This document shows positions 49,936-59,149 of a DNA stretch of 64,000 nucleotides, one piece after another. The notes under the pieces were generated by a model. It searched no databases. It saw only the letters and a program-made list of their open reading frames with translations, and had not been told where the DNA came from. Position 1 is the first letter of the stretch. Each line of letters starts with the position of its first letter. Both the position numbers and the translations under genes were made by a program. The DNA is taken from NCBI GenBank assembly GCA_947479935.1, contig CANKBG010000011.1, forward strand, positions 1-64,000, given 5' to 3'. The DNA comes from Comamonadaceae bacterium. GTDB taxonomy: Bacteria > Pseudomonadota > Gammaproteobacteria > Burkholderiales > Burkholderiaceae_C.

Positions 49936-52845
49936 ATGCAAATTGAGCTGAAAACGACATCTACAAACATCGGCTACACAACTGCCCTCGACGCCTCCCA
50001 AACGCCCCCTGCGGCCGCCAGCGCATTGGCTAACTACCAAATCATTCGCCGCAACGGTGCCGTAGTGCCGTTTGAGCCCAACAAAATTGCGGTGGCCCTG
50101 ATGAAAGCCTTTTTGGCAGTTCATGGCACACAAGGCGCTGCCTCTGCCAGTGTTCGCGAAGTGGTCGACAGCCTCACCCAAGGTGTCATGCGTGCATTGG
50201 TGCGTTCACGTCCTGGCGGCGGAACTTTTCACATTGAAGATGTGCAAGATCAAGTTGAATTGGGCCTGATGCGCAGCAGCAACCACGAAGTGGCGCGCGC
50301 TTATGTGTTGTACCGCGAACGTCGTACGCAAGAACGCGCTCAGATCAAAGAAGAAAAAGCAGCCGCCAGCAACTCCCCCACCTTGCATGTCATCGACGGC
50401 GGCCAACGCGTGCCCCTCGACCTGAACTACTTGCAAGGTTTGATTGTGAACGCCTGCCAGGGCTTGGGCAAAGATGTGCAGCCCGATCCCATCATGGCCG
50501 AAACCATGCGCAACCTCTATGACGGTGTGCCCATGGAAGAGGTTTACAAGGCGTCCATCTTGGCATCTCGCACCCTGATCGAGAAAGACCCTGACTACAC
50601 TTACGCCACAGCCCGTCTGCTCATGCACACCATTGCCAAAGAAGTTTTGGGAAAAGAAGTGCTCTTGAAAGACATGGCTGCTCATTACCTTGACTACTTC
50701 CCAGGCTATGTGAAAAACGGCGTGGACAACGGCTTGCTAGACGAGAGGCTCCTGCAGTTTGACCTAGAAAAACTGGCCAAAGCCCTCAAAGCCGATCGCG
50801 ATTTACAGTTTGACTACCTCGGCCTGCAAACTTTGTACGACCGCTACTTCCTCCACGTTCGCAAAACGCGCATTGAGCTGCCCCAATCCTTCTTTATGCG
50901 CGTGGCCATGGGCCTGGCCTTGGGCGAAGCCGACCGCGAAGCCCGTGCCATCGAGTTTTATGAAGTTCTGTCCTCCTTCGACTTCATGTCCAGCACGCCC
51001 ACTCTCTTTAACAGTGCCGGTTTGCGCTCACAGCTCTCCAGCTGCTACCTCACCACCGTGCCAGACGACCTCGACGGTATTTACGAGTCCATCAAAGAAA
51101 ACGCTTTGCTGTCCAAATTTGCGGGTGGCTTGGGCAATGACTGGACGCGCGTGCGCGCTTTGGGCAGCCACATCAAGGGTACCAACGGCGAATCACAAGG
51201 CGTGGTGCCCTTCCTCAAAGTGGTCAATGACACAGCCGTGGCCGTGAACCAAGGCGGCAAGCGCAAAGGCGCGGTTTGCACCTACCTTGAAACATGGCAC
51301 CTGGACATTGAAGAGTTCCTGGAACTGCGCAAAAACACCGGCGACGACCGCCGCCGCACGCACGACATGAACACAGCCAACTGGATCCCCGACTTGTTCA
51401 TGCGCCGTGTGATGGAAAAAGGCAATTGGACATTGTTCTCCCCTTCCGACTGTCCCGATTTGCACGACAAATTTGGCATTGAGTTTGAAAAAGCCTATGT
51501 GGCCTACGAACAAAAAGCCGCTGCCGGAGAAATCAAGCCTAGCCGCACCGTTGAGGCCAATGACCTGTGGCGCAAGATGCTCTCTATGCTGTTTGAAACA
51601 GGTCATCCTTGGATCACTTTCAAAGATGCTTGCAATATTCGCTCCCCCCAACAGCATGCTGGCGTGGTGCACTCCTCCAATTTGTGCACCGAAATCACTT
51701 TAAACACCAGCGACACCGAAACCGCGGTCTGCAACTTAGGTTCTGTGAACTTGCCCCAGCACTTGATCGATGGCCCCAATGGCAAACAAATTGACCACGC
51801 CAAACTTCAGCGCACCATCAAAACGGCCATGCGCATGCTCGATAACGTGATCGACATTAATTACTATGCTGTCAAAAAAGCGCGCGATTCCAACATGCGT
51901 CATCGCCCTGTGGGCCTTGGCCTCATGGGTTTCCAAGACGCCCTGTACCAATTGCGTGTGCCCTATGCTTCACAAGAAGCCGTGGAGTTTGCCGACAAGT
52001 CCATGGAAGCGATCTGCTACTACGCTTACTGGGCGTCTACCGAGTTGGCCGCAGAGCGCGGCAGGTACTCAACCTACCAAGGTTCGTTGTGGGATCAGGG
52101 CATCATGCCTTTGGACACCTTGGACATGCTCCAGAAAGCCCGTGGCGGCTATGTTGAAGTTGACCGCAGCAGCAGCATGGACTGGGACACTTTGCGTAAA
52201 AAGATTGCCAAAGACGGCATGCGCAACTCAAACTGCGTGGCCATTGCCCCTACCGCAACCATCTCCAACATCATTGGGGTGGATGCCTGTATCGAGCCTT
52301 GCTTCGGCAACTTGTCCGTCAAGTCCAACTTGTCTGGCGAGTTCACCATCATCAACAGCTACCTGGTGCGCGACTTGAAACGCTTGGGCCTGTGGGACGA
52401 CGTCATGGTCATGGACTTGAAGCACTTCGACGGCTCCTTGCGCCCTATCGACCGTGTCCCCCAAGAAATCAAGGCCTTGTACGCCACCGCCTTTGAAGTG
52501 GAAACCACTTGGATTGTGGAAGCTGCAGCTCGCCGCCAGAAATGGATTGACCAAGCCCAATCACTCAATATTTACATGTCGGGCGCGTCAGGCAAAAAGC
52601 TGGACGACACCTACAAGTTGGCTTGGTTGCGTGGCCTCAAAACCACTTATTACCTGCGCACCATCAGCGCTACGCACGCTGAAAAATCGACCGTGTCTAA
52701 CAATCAAATGAATGCGGTGTCTTCTGGCGCAGCATCAGGTGTTGCCGCATCGAACGCATCAGCAGCTTCGCAGTTTTCTGCAGTGCCCGCCACCGATGTG
52801 AAGTTCACGGCCATCGATGACGAGGGCTGCGAAGCTTGCCAATGA
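49936..52845 (+). CDS. nrdA: ribonucleoside-diphosphate reductase class Ia, alpha subunit
   Basis: Large subunit that reduces ribonucleotides to deoxyribonucleotides, 969 aa from ATG 49936; an in-frame TTG at 49918 is less likely. An N-terminal ATP-cone (YQIIRRNGAVVPFEPNKI onward) mediates dATP inhibition. Active-site residues are seen in SSCYLTTVPDDLDGIY (first redox cysteine), SSNLCTEITL (Asn-Cys-Glu radical site) and ETAVCNLGSVN (second redox cysteine). The tail ends in GCEACQ, the thiol pair that accepts electrons from thioredoxin, after an Ala/Ser-rich linker. Longer than E. coli NrdA (761 aa), as is common in Burkholderiales. Regulated by the NrdR box pair upstream. Confidence 0.96.
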   Translation: MQIELKTTSTNIGYTTALDASQTPPAAASALANYQIIRRNGAVVPFEPNKIAVALMKAFLAVHGTQGAASASVREVVDSLTQGVMRALVRSRPGGGTFHIEDVQDQVELGLMRSSNHEVARAYVLYRERRTQERAQIKEEKAAASNSPTLHVIDGGQRVPLDLNYLQGLIVNACQGLGKDVQPDPIMAETMRNLYDGVPMEEVYKASILASRTLIEKDPDYTYATARLLMHTIAKEVLGKEVLLKDMAAHYLDYFPGYVKNGVDNGLLDERLLQFDLEKLAKALKADRDLQFDYLGLQTLYDRYFLHVRKTRIELPQSFFMRVAMGLALGEADREARAIEFYEVLSSFDFMSSTPTLFNSAGLRSQLSSCYLTTVPDDLDGIYESIKENALLSKFAGGLGNDWTRVRALGSHIKGTNGESQGVVPFLKVVNDTAVAVNQGGKRKGAVCTYLETWHLDIEEFLELRKNTGDDRRRTHDMNTANWIPDLFMRRVMEKGNWTLFSPSDCPDLHDKFGIEFEKAYVAYEQKAAAGEIKPSRTVEANDLWRKMLSMLFETGHPWITFKDACNIRSPQQHAGVVHSSNLCTEITLNTSDTETAVCNLGSVNLPQHLIDGPNGKQIDHAKLQRTIKTAMRMLDNVIDINYYAVKKARDSNMRHRPVGLGLMGFQDALYQLRVPYASQEAVEFADKSMEAICYYAYWASTELAAERGRYSTYQGSLWDQGIMPLDTLDMLQKARGGYVEVDRSSSMDWDTLRKKIAKDGMRNSNCVAIAPTATISNIIGVDACIEPCFGNLSVKSNLSGEFTIINSYLVRDLKRLGLWDDVMVMDLKHFDGSLRPIDRVPQEIKALYATAFEVETTWIVEAAARRQKWIDQAQSLNIYMSGASGKKLDDTYKLAWLRGLKTTYYLRTISATHAEKSTVSNNQMNAVSSGAASGVAASNASAASQFSAVPATDVKFTAIDDEGCEACQ

Positions 52846-53050
52846 TTTTTAAAATTTCCAAATTCAAAAATTCATTCAAGAGATCATCTTTGAGAAATCA
52901 CCGCGAAGAAAATTGAAGCGAACTTCGAAAAGAAATTCAAATCAAGACGATGCAAAAGCACAACACTTATTCGTTTGATTTCATTTCTTTTCAAAACTTT
53001 GCTTTGCATTTCGCTTACAAGCTTTCATAATTCACACATTGGAAATTTCT

Positions 53051-54271
53051 ATGTTGTCCTGGGACGATTCATCTAAACCCGCATTGCAACCTGCAATGCC
53101 AAGCTTCCCCCCAAGCGGTCCAACTGCCGACCGCTTTGCCAATCTGTCTTCTTTTAATTCCGCACCGCCTGCCACTCCTTCCTCACCTGTGATGTCTGCT
53201 TCCACGGTTGCATCGTCAGCTGCTGCCCCAGCATCAGCACCATCAGGTACCGCACGCCGCGTGAATGCAGCAGACAAGCGCATCATCAATGGCCAAACCG
53301 ACGTCAACCAGTTGGTGCCTTTCAAATACAAATGGGCCTGGGAAAAATACCTCGCCACTTGCGCCAACCACTGGATGCCGCAAGAAGTGAACATGACGCG
53401 CGACATTGCGCTCTGGAAAGACCCCAACGGTTTGACCGAAGACGAGCGCCGGTTGGTCAAGCGCAACCTGGGTTTCTTTGTAACCGCCGATTCTTTGGCA
53501 GCCAACAACATCACGCTGGGCACTTATCGCCACATTACAGCGCCTGAGTGCCGCCAATTCTTGCTGCGCCAAGCCTTTGAAGAAGCCATTCATACCCACG
53601 CCTACCAGTACATCACTGAGTCCTTGGGTCTGGACGAAAGCGAAATCTTCAACGCTTACAACGAAGTTAAGTCGATTCGTGACAAAGATGAGTTCCTCAT
53701 CCCATTCATTCACGCCATCATGGACCCGCACTTCAAGACAGGCACCCAAGAAACAGATCAGACGCTCTTAAAGTCTTTGATCGTGTTTGCTTGCCTCATG
53801 GAAGGTTTGTTCTTCTATGTGGGTTTCACACAAATCCTGGCTTTGGGCCGCCAAAACAAGATGACCGGTGCTGCCGAGCAATACCAATACATCCTGCGCG
53901 ACGAATCCATGCACTGCAACTTCGGCATTGACTTGATCAATACAATCAAACTCGAAAATCCACAGTTGTGGACCCCTGAATTCAAAGCCGAAATCAATGA
54001 ACTGTTCTTGAAAGCCGTTGAATTGGAATACCGCTACGCCGAAGACACCATGCCCCGCGGCGTGCTCGGCCTGAATGCTTCCATGTTCAAGGGCTACTTG
54101 CGCTACATCGCCAATCGCCGTGCCACACAAATTGGCTTGGAAGCCCTCTTCCCAAATGAAGAGAATCCCTTCCCTTGGATGAGCGAAATGATTGACTTGA
54201 AGAAAGAACGCAATTTCTTCGAGACCCGCGTCATTGAATACCAATCGGGCGGCGCCCTTTCTTGGGATTAA
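53051..54271 (+). CDS. nrdB: ribonucleoside-diphosphate reductase class Ia, beta subunit
   Basis: Radical-generating subunit, 406 aa from ATG 53051. After an Ala/Ser/Pro-rich N-terminal 70 residues, the helical ferritin-like core holds the di-iron ligands Asp147 (VTADSLAAN), Glu178 and His181 ([10 protein letters not shown]), with Tyr185 in the place of the radical tyrosine of E. coli (Y122). The second ligand set is in [12 protein letters not shown] and [10 protein letters not shown]. The C-terminal peptide that docks to NrdA is short (QSGGALSWD). A 205-bp spacer with no clear gene or terminator separates it from nrdA; the two are probably co-transcribed. Confidence 0.96.
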   Translation: MLSWDDSSKPALQPAMPSFPPSGPTADRFANLSSFNSAPPATPSSPVMSASTVASSAAAPASAPSGTARRVNAADKRIINGQTDVNQLVPFKYKWAWEKYLATCANHWMPQEVNMTRDIALWKDPNGLTEDERRLVKRNLGFFVTADSLAANNITLGTYRHITAPECRQFLLRQAFEEAIHTHAYQYITESLGLDESEIFNAYNEVKSIRDKDEFLIPFIHAIMDPHFKTGTQETDQTLLKSLIVFACLMEGLFFYVGFTQILALGRQNKMTGAAEQYQYILRDESMHCNFGIDLINTIKLENPQLWTPEFKAEINELFLKAVELEYRYAEDTMPRGVLGLNASMFKGYLRYIANRRATQIGLEALFPNEENPFPWMSEMIDLKKERNFFETRVIEYQSGGALSWD

Positions 54272-54296
54272 ACATCCAAACATGATGATTCTGTTT

Positions 54297-54342
54297 AAAC
54301 CTCATGCCACGACCGCACTTTGCGGCGGTGGGGTGAGGTTTT
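54297..54342 (+). terminator. terminator after nrdB
   Basis: Outer arms AAACCTCA (54297-54304) and TGAGGTTT (54334-54341) with inner arms CCACGACCGC and GCGGCGGTGG form a long G+C-rich hairpin ending in TTTT. It starts 25 bp after the nrdB stop. Confidence 0.65.
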
Positions 54343-54350
54343 CCCGTGTT

Positions 54351-54381
54351 CAAGGTGTTGAGACTCGTTCTCAGCACCTTG
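54351..54381. other. perfect-looking hairpin of unknown role
   Basis: CAAGGTGTTGAGA and TCTCAGCACCTTG flank a 5-base loop CTCGT; twelve of thirteen pairs match. No U-tract follows, so it is not a standard terminator. It lies between the nrdB terminator and the histone-like gene, 75 bp before its start, and might act in that gene's leader. Confidence 0.45.
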
Positions 54382-54455
54382 AATCGCTTTGCGGCTCCAA
54401 CATTCGCAAAGTGTTTCCCTCTGTTGATTTTTCTAATTGATCAAGGAGAAAAACC

Positions 54456-54923
54456 ATGGCAACTGCAAAAAAAGCAGCACCCAAAAAAGCTGCAGCAAAA
54501 AAATCGGCTCCTAAAAAAGCCGTAGCGAGAAAAGCACCTGCTAAAAAAGCAGCTGCAAAGAAAGCCGCCCCAAAGAAAGCCGCTCCTAAAAAAGCAGCTC
54601 CTAAAAAGGCCGTGAGAAAAGCAGCCCCAAAGAAAGCCGCTCCTAAAAAAGCAGCTCCTAAAAAGGCCGTCGCTAGAAAAGCAGCTCCTAAAAAGGCAGC
54701 ACCTAAGAAAGCCGCAGCTAAGAAAGCCGCTCCTAAAAAAGCCGCTAAAAAAGCCGTAGCTAAAAAAGCAACCAAGAAAGCTGCTCCTAAAAAAGCCGCT
54801 AAAAAGCCTGCTAAAAAAGCGGCTAAGAAAGCAGCGAAAGCGCCCGCTGCCCCTGCTGCCGCTGCGCACACAACTTTGAATCCTCAAGCTGCATGGCCGT
54901 TTCCTTCGGCCGCCAAGCCTTGA
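54456..54923 (+). CDS. histone H1-like nucleoid protein
   Basis: Very basic lysine/alanine/proline repeat protein, 155 aa, made almost wholly of units such as KKAAPKKAA, with no acidic residue and a short terminal non-repeat part ([17 protein letters not shown]). This composition matches the histone H1 C-terminal-like proteins of Bordetella (BpH1) and related Burkholderiales, which bind DNA without sequence preference. A strong ribosome-binding site AAGGAG lies seven bases before the ATG. Two exact 46-bp copies, 57 bp apart, within the gene show growth by tandem duplication, so its length probably varies between strains. It is a single-gene unit with its own terminator. Confidence 0.88.
   Translation: MATAKKAAPKKAAAKKSAPKKAVARKAPAKKAAAKKAAPKKAAPKKAAPKKAVRKAAPKKAAPKKAAPKKAVARKAAPKKAAPKKAAAKKAAPKKAAKKAVAKKATKKAAPKKAAKKPAKKAAKKAAKAPAAPAAAAHTTLNPQAAWPFPSAAKP
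54568..54670 (+). repeat. in-frame tandem repeat in the histone H1-like gene
   Basis: The 46-bp segment 54568-54613 recurs exactly at 54625-54670, an offset of 57 bp or 19 codons, so the frame is kept. Shorter copies of the AAA-GCC-GCT-CCT type unit continue on both sides. Confidence 0.85.
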
Positions 54924-54950
54924 TTCAACGTTAACGCGTTAGCCAAAGCC

Positions 54951-54984
54951 AAAGCCCGATGCTGAGAAGCGTCGGGCTTTTTTT
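54951..54984 (+). terminator. rho-independent terminator after the histone H1-like gene
   Basis: AAAGCCCGA (54951-54959) pairs with TCGGGCTTT (54972-54980); an inner GCT/AGC pair closes a GAGA tetraloop, and a run of seven T follows (54978-54984). One mismatched pair (T/G) inside the stem. Confidence 0.9.
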
Positions 54985-55017
54985 ATCCCATCAATCCACC
55001 CTCGCTTTGCCTTTAGT

Positions 55018-55923
55018 TCAATTGTGGTTTGGGGTTTGACATTTGCGCTGAGCTGTCATGAGAATCCAGCCGTCTTCTCGATCTGCCACTGACAGTTTGA
55101 TATACGGCGCATAGGCCAGAATCAGCTCTTCTTCTTGCCGTTCCAAAATGCCTGCCAGCACCAAATGACCGCCGGTTTCAACATAAGCACAGAGCAGGGG
55201 TGCCAAGACTTTCAACGGTGTTGCCAATATATTGGCCAGCACTGTTTGGTAGGTTCCCTGCGCCAAATCTGGCAAGCCAGCGTTCAAGCTTACTTCGTTG
55301 GCCTGTGCATTGAGTTCGGTCGAATGGACGGCCGCCTCGTCAATGTCCACAGCATCAATTTGTTTTGCCCCAAATTTTGCAGCGCCAATGGCCAAAATAC
55401 CGGATCCGCAGCCGTAGTCCAGCACACGCTGAGCTTTTACATTGTGCGTGGCAATCCAACGTAAGCACATGCGCGTGGTGGGGTGAGTGCCGGTACCAAA
55501 CGCCAAACCGGGATCTAAACGAATGACTTTTTGAGCTTGCTCAGGGGGCTCATGCCAAGTGGGCACAATCCAAAACTCTGGCGTAATTTCAACGGGTGCA
55601 AACTGAGATTGTGTGAGACGAACCCAATCTTGGTCTGGTACGGGAGCGATGGAAAGCACAGAACAAGATTTGAAAAAGTCTTGCGCTGCCAATAGAACGG
55701 CGGCTTCACTCGCGGATTCTTCTATGGCAAACAAGGCCACTACCTTGGAGCGATGCCATCCTTCTTTGGGGGGCGGCATGCCGGGTTCACCAAACAAAGC
55801 TTGCTCATGCTCGGTTTCAGCGTCGGCATCTTCAACAGAAACACTCAAAGCGTCTAAGGCTTCAAGGGCTTCACTCAAGACATCAACGCGTGCTTCAGGG
55901 CACAGCAAGTTCAGTTCATACAT
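55018..55923 (-). CDS. prmA: ribosomal protein L11 methyltransferase
   Basis: SAM-dependent enzyme that trimethylates L11, 301 aa from ATG 55923. A longer frame to 55950 would overlap accC. The N-terminal substrate-binding domain starts MYELNLLCPE; the methyltransferase motif I is VLDYGCGSGILAIGAAKFG, preceded by GLAFGTGTHPTTRMCL, and NILATPLKVLAPLL is the catalytic-pocket block. It follows accC after two bases, the accB-accC-prmA order usual in betaproteobacteria. Confidence 0.95.
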   Translation of the reverse strand: MYELNLLCPEARVDVLSEALEALDALSVSVEDADAETEHEQALFGEPGMPPPKEGWHRSKVVALFAIEESASEAAVLLAAQDFFKSCSVLSIAPVPDQDWVRLTQSQFAPVEITPEFWIVPTWHEPPEQAQKVIRLDPGLAFGTGTHPTTRMCLRWIATHNVKAQRVLDYGCGSGILAIGAAKFGAKQIDAVDIDEAAVHSTELNAQANEVSLNAGLPDLAQGTYQTVLANILATPLKVLAPLLCAYVETGGHLVLAGILERQEEELILAYAPYIKLSVADREDGWILMTAQRKCQTPNHN

Positions 55924-55925
55924 GC

Positions 55926-57275
55926 TCAGCCTTTGCGGTGACGCAACCACTCTTCCAAATAGTGAATATTGGTTCCGCCATTCACAAATTTAGCATCTCG
56001 CAAAATTTCACGGTGCAAAGGGATGTTGGTGCTAATGCCTTCAACCACGGTTTCGGCCAAGGCCGTTTGCATGCGGGCAATGGCTTGCTCACGCGTATCA
56101 CCATGGGCAATGATTTTACCAATCATGGAATCGTAGTTGGGCGGCACAAAGTAGTTGTTGTAAACGTGGGAGTCCACGCGAATGCCAGGCCCACCCGGCG
56201 CATGCCAAGTGGTAATACGTCCCGGTGAAGGCGTGAATTTAAAAGGATCTTCGGCATTCACACGGCACTCAATGGCGTGACCTCGAATTTCAATTTGACG
56301 TTGAGTGAAAGGCAACTTTTCACCCGCAGCCACCATGATTTGGGTTTTGACAATGTCAATGCCCGTGACCCATTCTGTAACGGGATGCTCGACCTGAACG
56401 CGGGTATTCATTTCAATGAAATAAAACTCGCCGTTTTCGTACAAAAATTCAAAGGTGCCAGCACCGCGGTAATTGATTTTTTTGCAAGCAGCCACACATC
56501 GCTCGCCAATTTTGTCGATCAATTTACGGGGAATACCGGGTGCGGGCGCTTCTTCCACCACTTTTTGGTGGCGTCGCTGCATGGAGCAATCGCGCTCTCC
56601 CAAATAAACCACATTCTTGTGCTTGTCGGCCAAAATTTGAATTTCAATGTGCCGTGGATTTTGCAAATACTTTTCCATGTAGACCGCAGGATTGCCAAAA
56701 GCGGCGCCTGCTTCTGCCTTGGTCATTTGAACCGCATTGATGAGCGCTGCTTCGGTGTGCACCACGCGCATGCCTCGCCCACCGCCACCGCCTGCCGCCT
56801 TGATGATCACGGGATAACCAATGCTTTTGGCGGTACGCCGAATAACCACGGGATCATCGGGCAGTTCGCCCTCAGAGCCTGGCACACAGGGCACACCCGC
56901 TTTGATCATGGCCTTCTTGGCAGAAACTTTGTCGCCCATGATGCGAATTGACTCGGGTGTGGGGCCAATGAATTGGAAGCCACTTTTTTCAACCCGTTCG
57001 GCAAAGTCGGCGTTTTCACTGAGGAAACCGTAGCCTGGGTGAATGGCTTCGGCATCGGTCACTTCAGCAGCCGAAATGATGGCAGGCATGTTGAGGTAAC
57101 TAAGATTGGAAGCAGCGGGACCAATGCACACGGCCTCTTCCGCCAACTTGATATATTTTGCTTCCCGATCGGCCTCTGAATAAACCATGACAGCTTTGAT
57201 GCCGAGTTCACGGCATGCGCGCTGAATTCGCAGGGCAATTTCGCCGCGATTCGCAACCAGAATTTTCTTGAACAT
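55926..57275 (-). CDS. accC: acetyl-CoA carboxylase, biotin carboxylase subunit
   Basis: ATP-grasp enzyme that carboxylates biotin on BCCP, first step of fatty acid synthesis; 449 aa, the standard length. It begins [21 protein letters not shown]-type (seen as [14 protein letters not shown]), with the glycine-rich ATP loop [34 protein letters not shown]-type (seen as [14 protein letters not shown]) and [14 protein letters not shown]. It starts 15 bp after accB and is co-transcribed with it and prmA. Confidence 0.97.
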   Translation of the reverse strand: MFKKILVANRGEIALRIQRACRELGIKAVMVYSEADREAKYIKLAEEAVCIGPAASNLSYLNMPAIISAAEVTDAEAIHPGYGFLSENADFAERVEKSGFQFIGPTPESIRIMGDKVSAKKAMIKAGVPCVPGSEGELPDDPVVIRRTAKSIGYPVIIKAAGGGGGRGMRVVHTEAALINAVQMTKAEAGAAFGNPAVYMEKYLQNPRHIEIQILADKHKNVVYLGERDCSMQRRHQKVVEEAPAPGIPRKLIDKIGERCVAACKKINYRGAGTFEFLYENGEFYFIEMNTRVQVEHPVTEWVTGIDIVKTQIMVAAGEKLPFTQRQIEIRGHAIECRVNAEDPFKFTPSPGRITTWHAPGGPGIRVDSHVYNNYFVPPNYDSMIGKIIAHGDTREQAIARMQTALAETVVEGISTNIPLHREILRDAKFVNGGTNIHYLEEWLRHRKG

Positions 57276-57290
57276 GAGAAGCCCGGTGTT

Positions 57291-57785
57291 TTATTCGATG
57301 ATGTACAAAGCTTGGCCGTATTCAACGGCCTGGCCGTTTTCGCACAAAACCTGCTTCACAGTCCCTGATTTGTCGGATTCAATTTCATTCAAAATTTTCA
57401 TGGCTTCAATGATGCAAAGCGTGTCGCCCTCTTTCACCGTGTCACCCACTTGAACAAAGGCGGCGGCGCCGGGGCTGGACGATCTGTAAAAAGTGCCCAC
57501 CATGGGGGACTTGACGGTATGACCGGCGGCAGCCTCTTCAGCGGCCACAGCAGCAGCTGTGACGGCGGCGGCATCGGCAATTTGCGTCGGTGTCGGCGGG
57601 GCGGAAGGTGAAGAAGCTGCCTGAGGGGCGGCAGGCACCATGACTTGCTGAGTGAGTACGGGAGCACCTGAAGCAACAGCGCCTTTGACAATTCTGACCT
57701 TGCCTTCTGCTTCTGTGATTTCCAATTCAGTGACGTTTGAATCAGAAACCAAGTCAATCAAGGTTTTGAGTTTGCGCAAATCCAT
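57291..57785 (-). CDS. accB: biotin carboxyl carrier protein
   Basis: Biotin carrier of acetyl-CoA carboxylase, 164 aa from ATG 57785, which follows [24 protein letters not shown] is the normal start; an Ala/Pro-rich linker (residues 50-88) leads to the biotinyl domain with Lys130 in the EAMK motif as attachment point. A longer frame to 57851 lacks a ribosome-binding site. First gene of accB-accC-prmA. Confidence 0.96.
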   Translation of the reverse strand: MDLRKLKTLIDLVSDSNVTELEITEAEGKVRIVKGAVASGAPVLTQQVMVPAAPQAASSPSAPPTPTQIADAAAVTAAAVAAEEAAAGHTVKSPMVGTFYRSSSPGAAAFVQVGDTVKEGDTLCIIEAMKILNEIESDKSGTVKQVLCENGQAVEYGQALYIIE

Positions 57786-57974
57786 GTTACCCCCTGTGTT
57801 TGCTATCGAAAACGCTGAATCTACACTAAAAATACAGCTAAATAACTGCAATTGCTGTCAATTTTGGCTTTTGTGCTTATTTGAAAGCTGGCCAGCACAG
57901 CTTTATTTGGCCCAGTAAGCGCCAATTTGGTTTGAAAAGGCTTATGACAGGCTTTAACGGGGTTTGAAGTGCCG

Positions 57975-58526
57975 TCAACTGATCAATTTCAGCCAGGCAT
58001 TGAGATCAGATTGCTCTAACTTCCCTGTTTTTTGCGTTAAAAGCCTGCCTTTTGCATCGAAAAGAACGCTAAAAGGCAAAACACTTTGAGCATTGCCAAG
58101 TGTTTTGCCAAGCTCAGTGCCATTGAATCCTGCTAAGCCCACTGGAAACTGCAATGGCTTTTGAGTGAGATAGCGCCTGACCATACTAGGTTGGTCAACC
58201 GCCAATCCAACAACTTGAAGTGATTTAGATTGATTTGCAGTATAGAAGGCGTCAATTAAAGGCAGTTCCTCAATACAAGGCGGGCACCAGGTGGCCCAAA
58301 AATTAACCAAAAGTGGTTTTCCACGCAAGGCATTCATTGCCAGCGTCCCGCCCTCGGGCTTCTCAAACTCCTGAAGCCAGAAGTTTTGAACGGCGGCGTC
58401 AACCACCCCCTTCGGCTGAAACTTTTGCCAAGCCGCAAAGGCCCCCACCAAGCCAGCGGCCACACCAACACCCGCCATTAACCAATGACGACGTGGCGTG
58501 GCTTGTTCATCAACTGCATTTTTCAT
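57975..58526 (-). CDS. TlpA-like membrane-anchored thioredoxin
   Basis: Thioredoxin-fold protein, 183 aa. A basic N-terminus and one hydrophobic segment (LMAGVGVAAGLVGAFAAW) anchor it with the catalytic domain in the periplasm. The active site is WATWCPPC in LLVNFWATWCPPCIEELP (about residue 80). The thioredoxin strand pattern (VVGLAVDQPSMVRRYL, LPFSVLFDAKGRL) is complete. It probably acts as thiol reductase in cytochrome c or other protein maturation; the partner is unknown. It starts 7 bp after the conserved unknown gene and ends 190 bp before accB. Confidence 0.9.
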   Translation of the reverse strand: MKNAVDEQATPRRHWLMAGVGVAAGLVGAFAAWQKFQPKGVVDAAVQNFWLQEFEKPEGGTLAMNALRGKPLLVNFWATWCPPCIEELPLIDAFYTANQSKSLQVVGLAVDQPSMVRRYLTQKPLQFPVGLAGFNGTELGKTLGNAQSVLPFSVLFDAKGRLLTQKTGKLEQSDLNAWLKLIS

Positions 58527-58533
58527 AAGCGCA

Positions 58534-59118
58534 TCATGCCTTAATTAATTGATTCACCGCAGCAAGGTCCCCTCGTGGAGAGCGCCCTTGGGCATCCAAT
58601 TTCAGTGCGCCGCGAACATCGTCATAGTCATTGATGAGTAAATGGACGCCAATTTCTTCACCCAACGCATCACAGAAACTGTGAATGCTCAGGGCTTCAA
58701 CAGGTTCGCCGTGAAGGCCATTGACGGAACGAGCTTCAAAGTCAACGCCCTTGTTGATCAATTCAATTTCACACGATTTGGCGTCATCACAAAACAGTTG
58801 GAGGTAAATGTCCGACAAGCGCGTGGCCGTACCATGCCACACCGCGCCACCCAAATAAGGCCTGAACTCTGCCAAACGTGTCATCCACATCAAGGCATGC
58901 TGACGCAGCGCCTGCAACTCAACTGGCTGCGTTTCAGCGCAAAAAAGTTCAATGTATTCCCTTACCTTAGCCTCCACCTGATCGTTGTTTGGTAGCGGCG
59001 TTCGTGGCGGTAGGCCCAGAACTTTCAAGGCGCGTCTCTTGGCAGGACCGTATTCCAAGCCCTCCTCCACCACGCATTGAGCTGCCGAAGCTGCAATTTC
59101 ATCTTTCAAATCTGTCAT
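58534..59118 (-). CDS. conserved protein of unknown function, nucleotidyltransferase-like
   Basis: Protein of 194 aa that I cannot assign firmly. It has a helical N-terminal half (ECGLEYGPAKRRALKVLGL-like; KVREYIELFCAETQ) and a core FRPYLGGAVWHGTATRLSDI followed by YLQLFCDDAKSCEIELI. The G-x-x-x-x-G-x-A-x-x-L-S-D-I pattern resembles the Gly-Ser/Asp strand-helix of minimal nucleotidyltransferases, but the full metal triad is not evident. It is divergent from mpl by 31 bp and probably co-transcribed with the TlpA-like gene. The same neighbour of mpl is common in Comamonadaceae, as far as I recall. Confidence 0.7.
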   Translation of the reverse strand: MTDLKDEIAASAAQCVVEEGLEYGPAKRRALKVLGLPPRTPLPNNDQVEAKVREYIELFCAETQPVELQALRQHALMWMTRLAEFRPYLGGAVWHGTATRLSDIYLQLFCDDAKSCEIELINKGVDFEARSVNGLHGEPVEALSIHSFCDALGEEIGVHLLINDYDDVRGALKLDAQGRSPRGDLAAVNQLIKA

Positions 59119-59149
59119 AACTCAATTGTGCACCGCCTAAAATCCCCCT

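Noticed and set aside
53470-53610. NrdB seemed to have Phe instead of the radical Tyr ([10 protein letters not shown] aligned with NLKYQTLLDS of E. coli), suggesting a class Ic enzyme
   Set aside because: The E. coli radical Tyr122 lies seven residues after Glu115 in ETIHSRSY. The matching segment here is EAIHTHAY, so Tyr185 is in place and the enzyme is ordinary class Ia.
54371-54887. Long minus-strand frames of 148 and 166 codons opposite the histone H1-like gene
   Set aside because: Mirror of the AAA/GCC repeat codons, giving Phe/Leu/Gly/Ala low complexity; the plus frame has a strong ribosome-binding site and a known family.
54456-54923. Short direct repeats taken as a possible CRISPR array
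   Set aside because: Repeats are in frame, contiguous and code for Lys/Ala units; there are no unique spacers and no cas genes.
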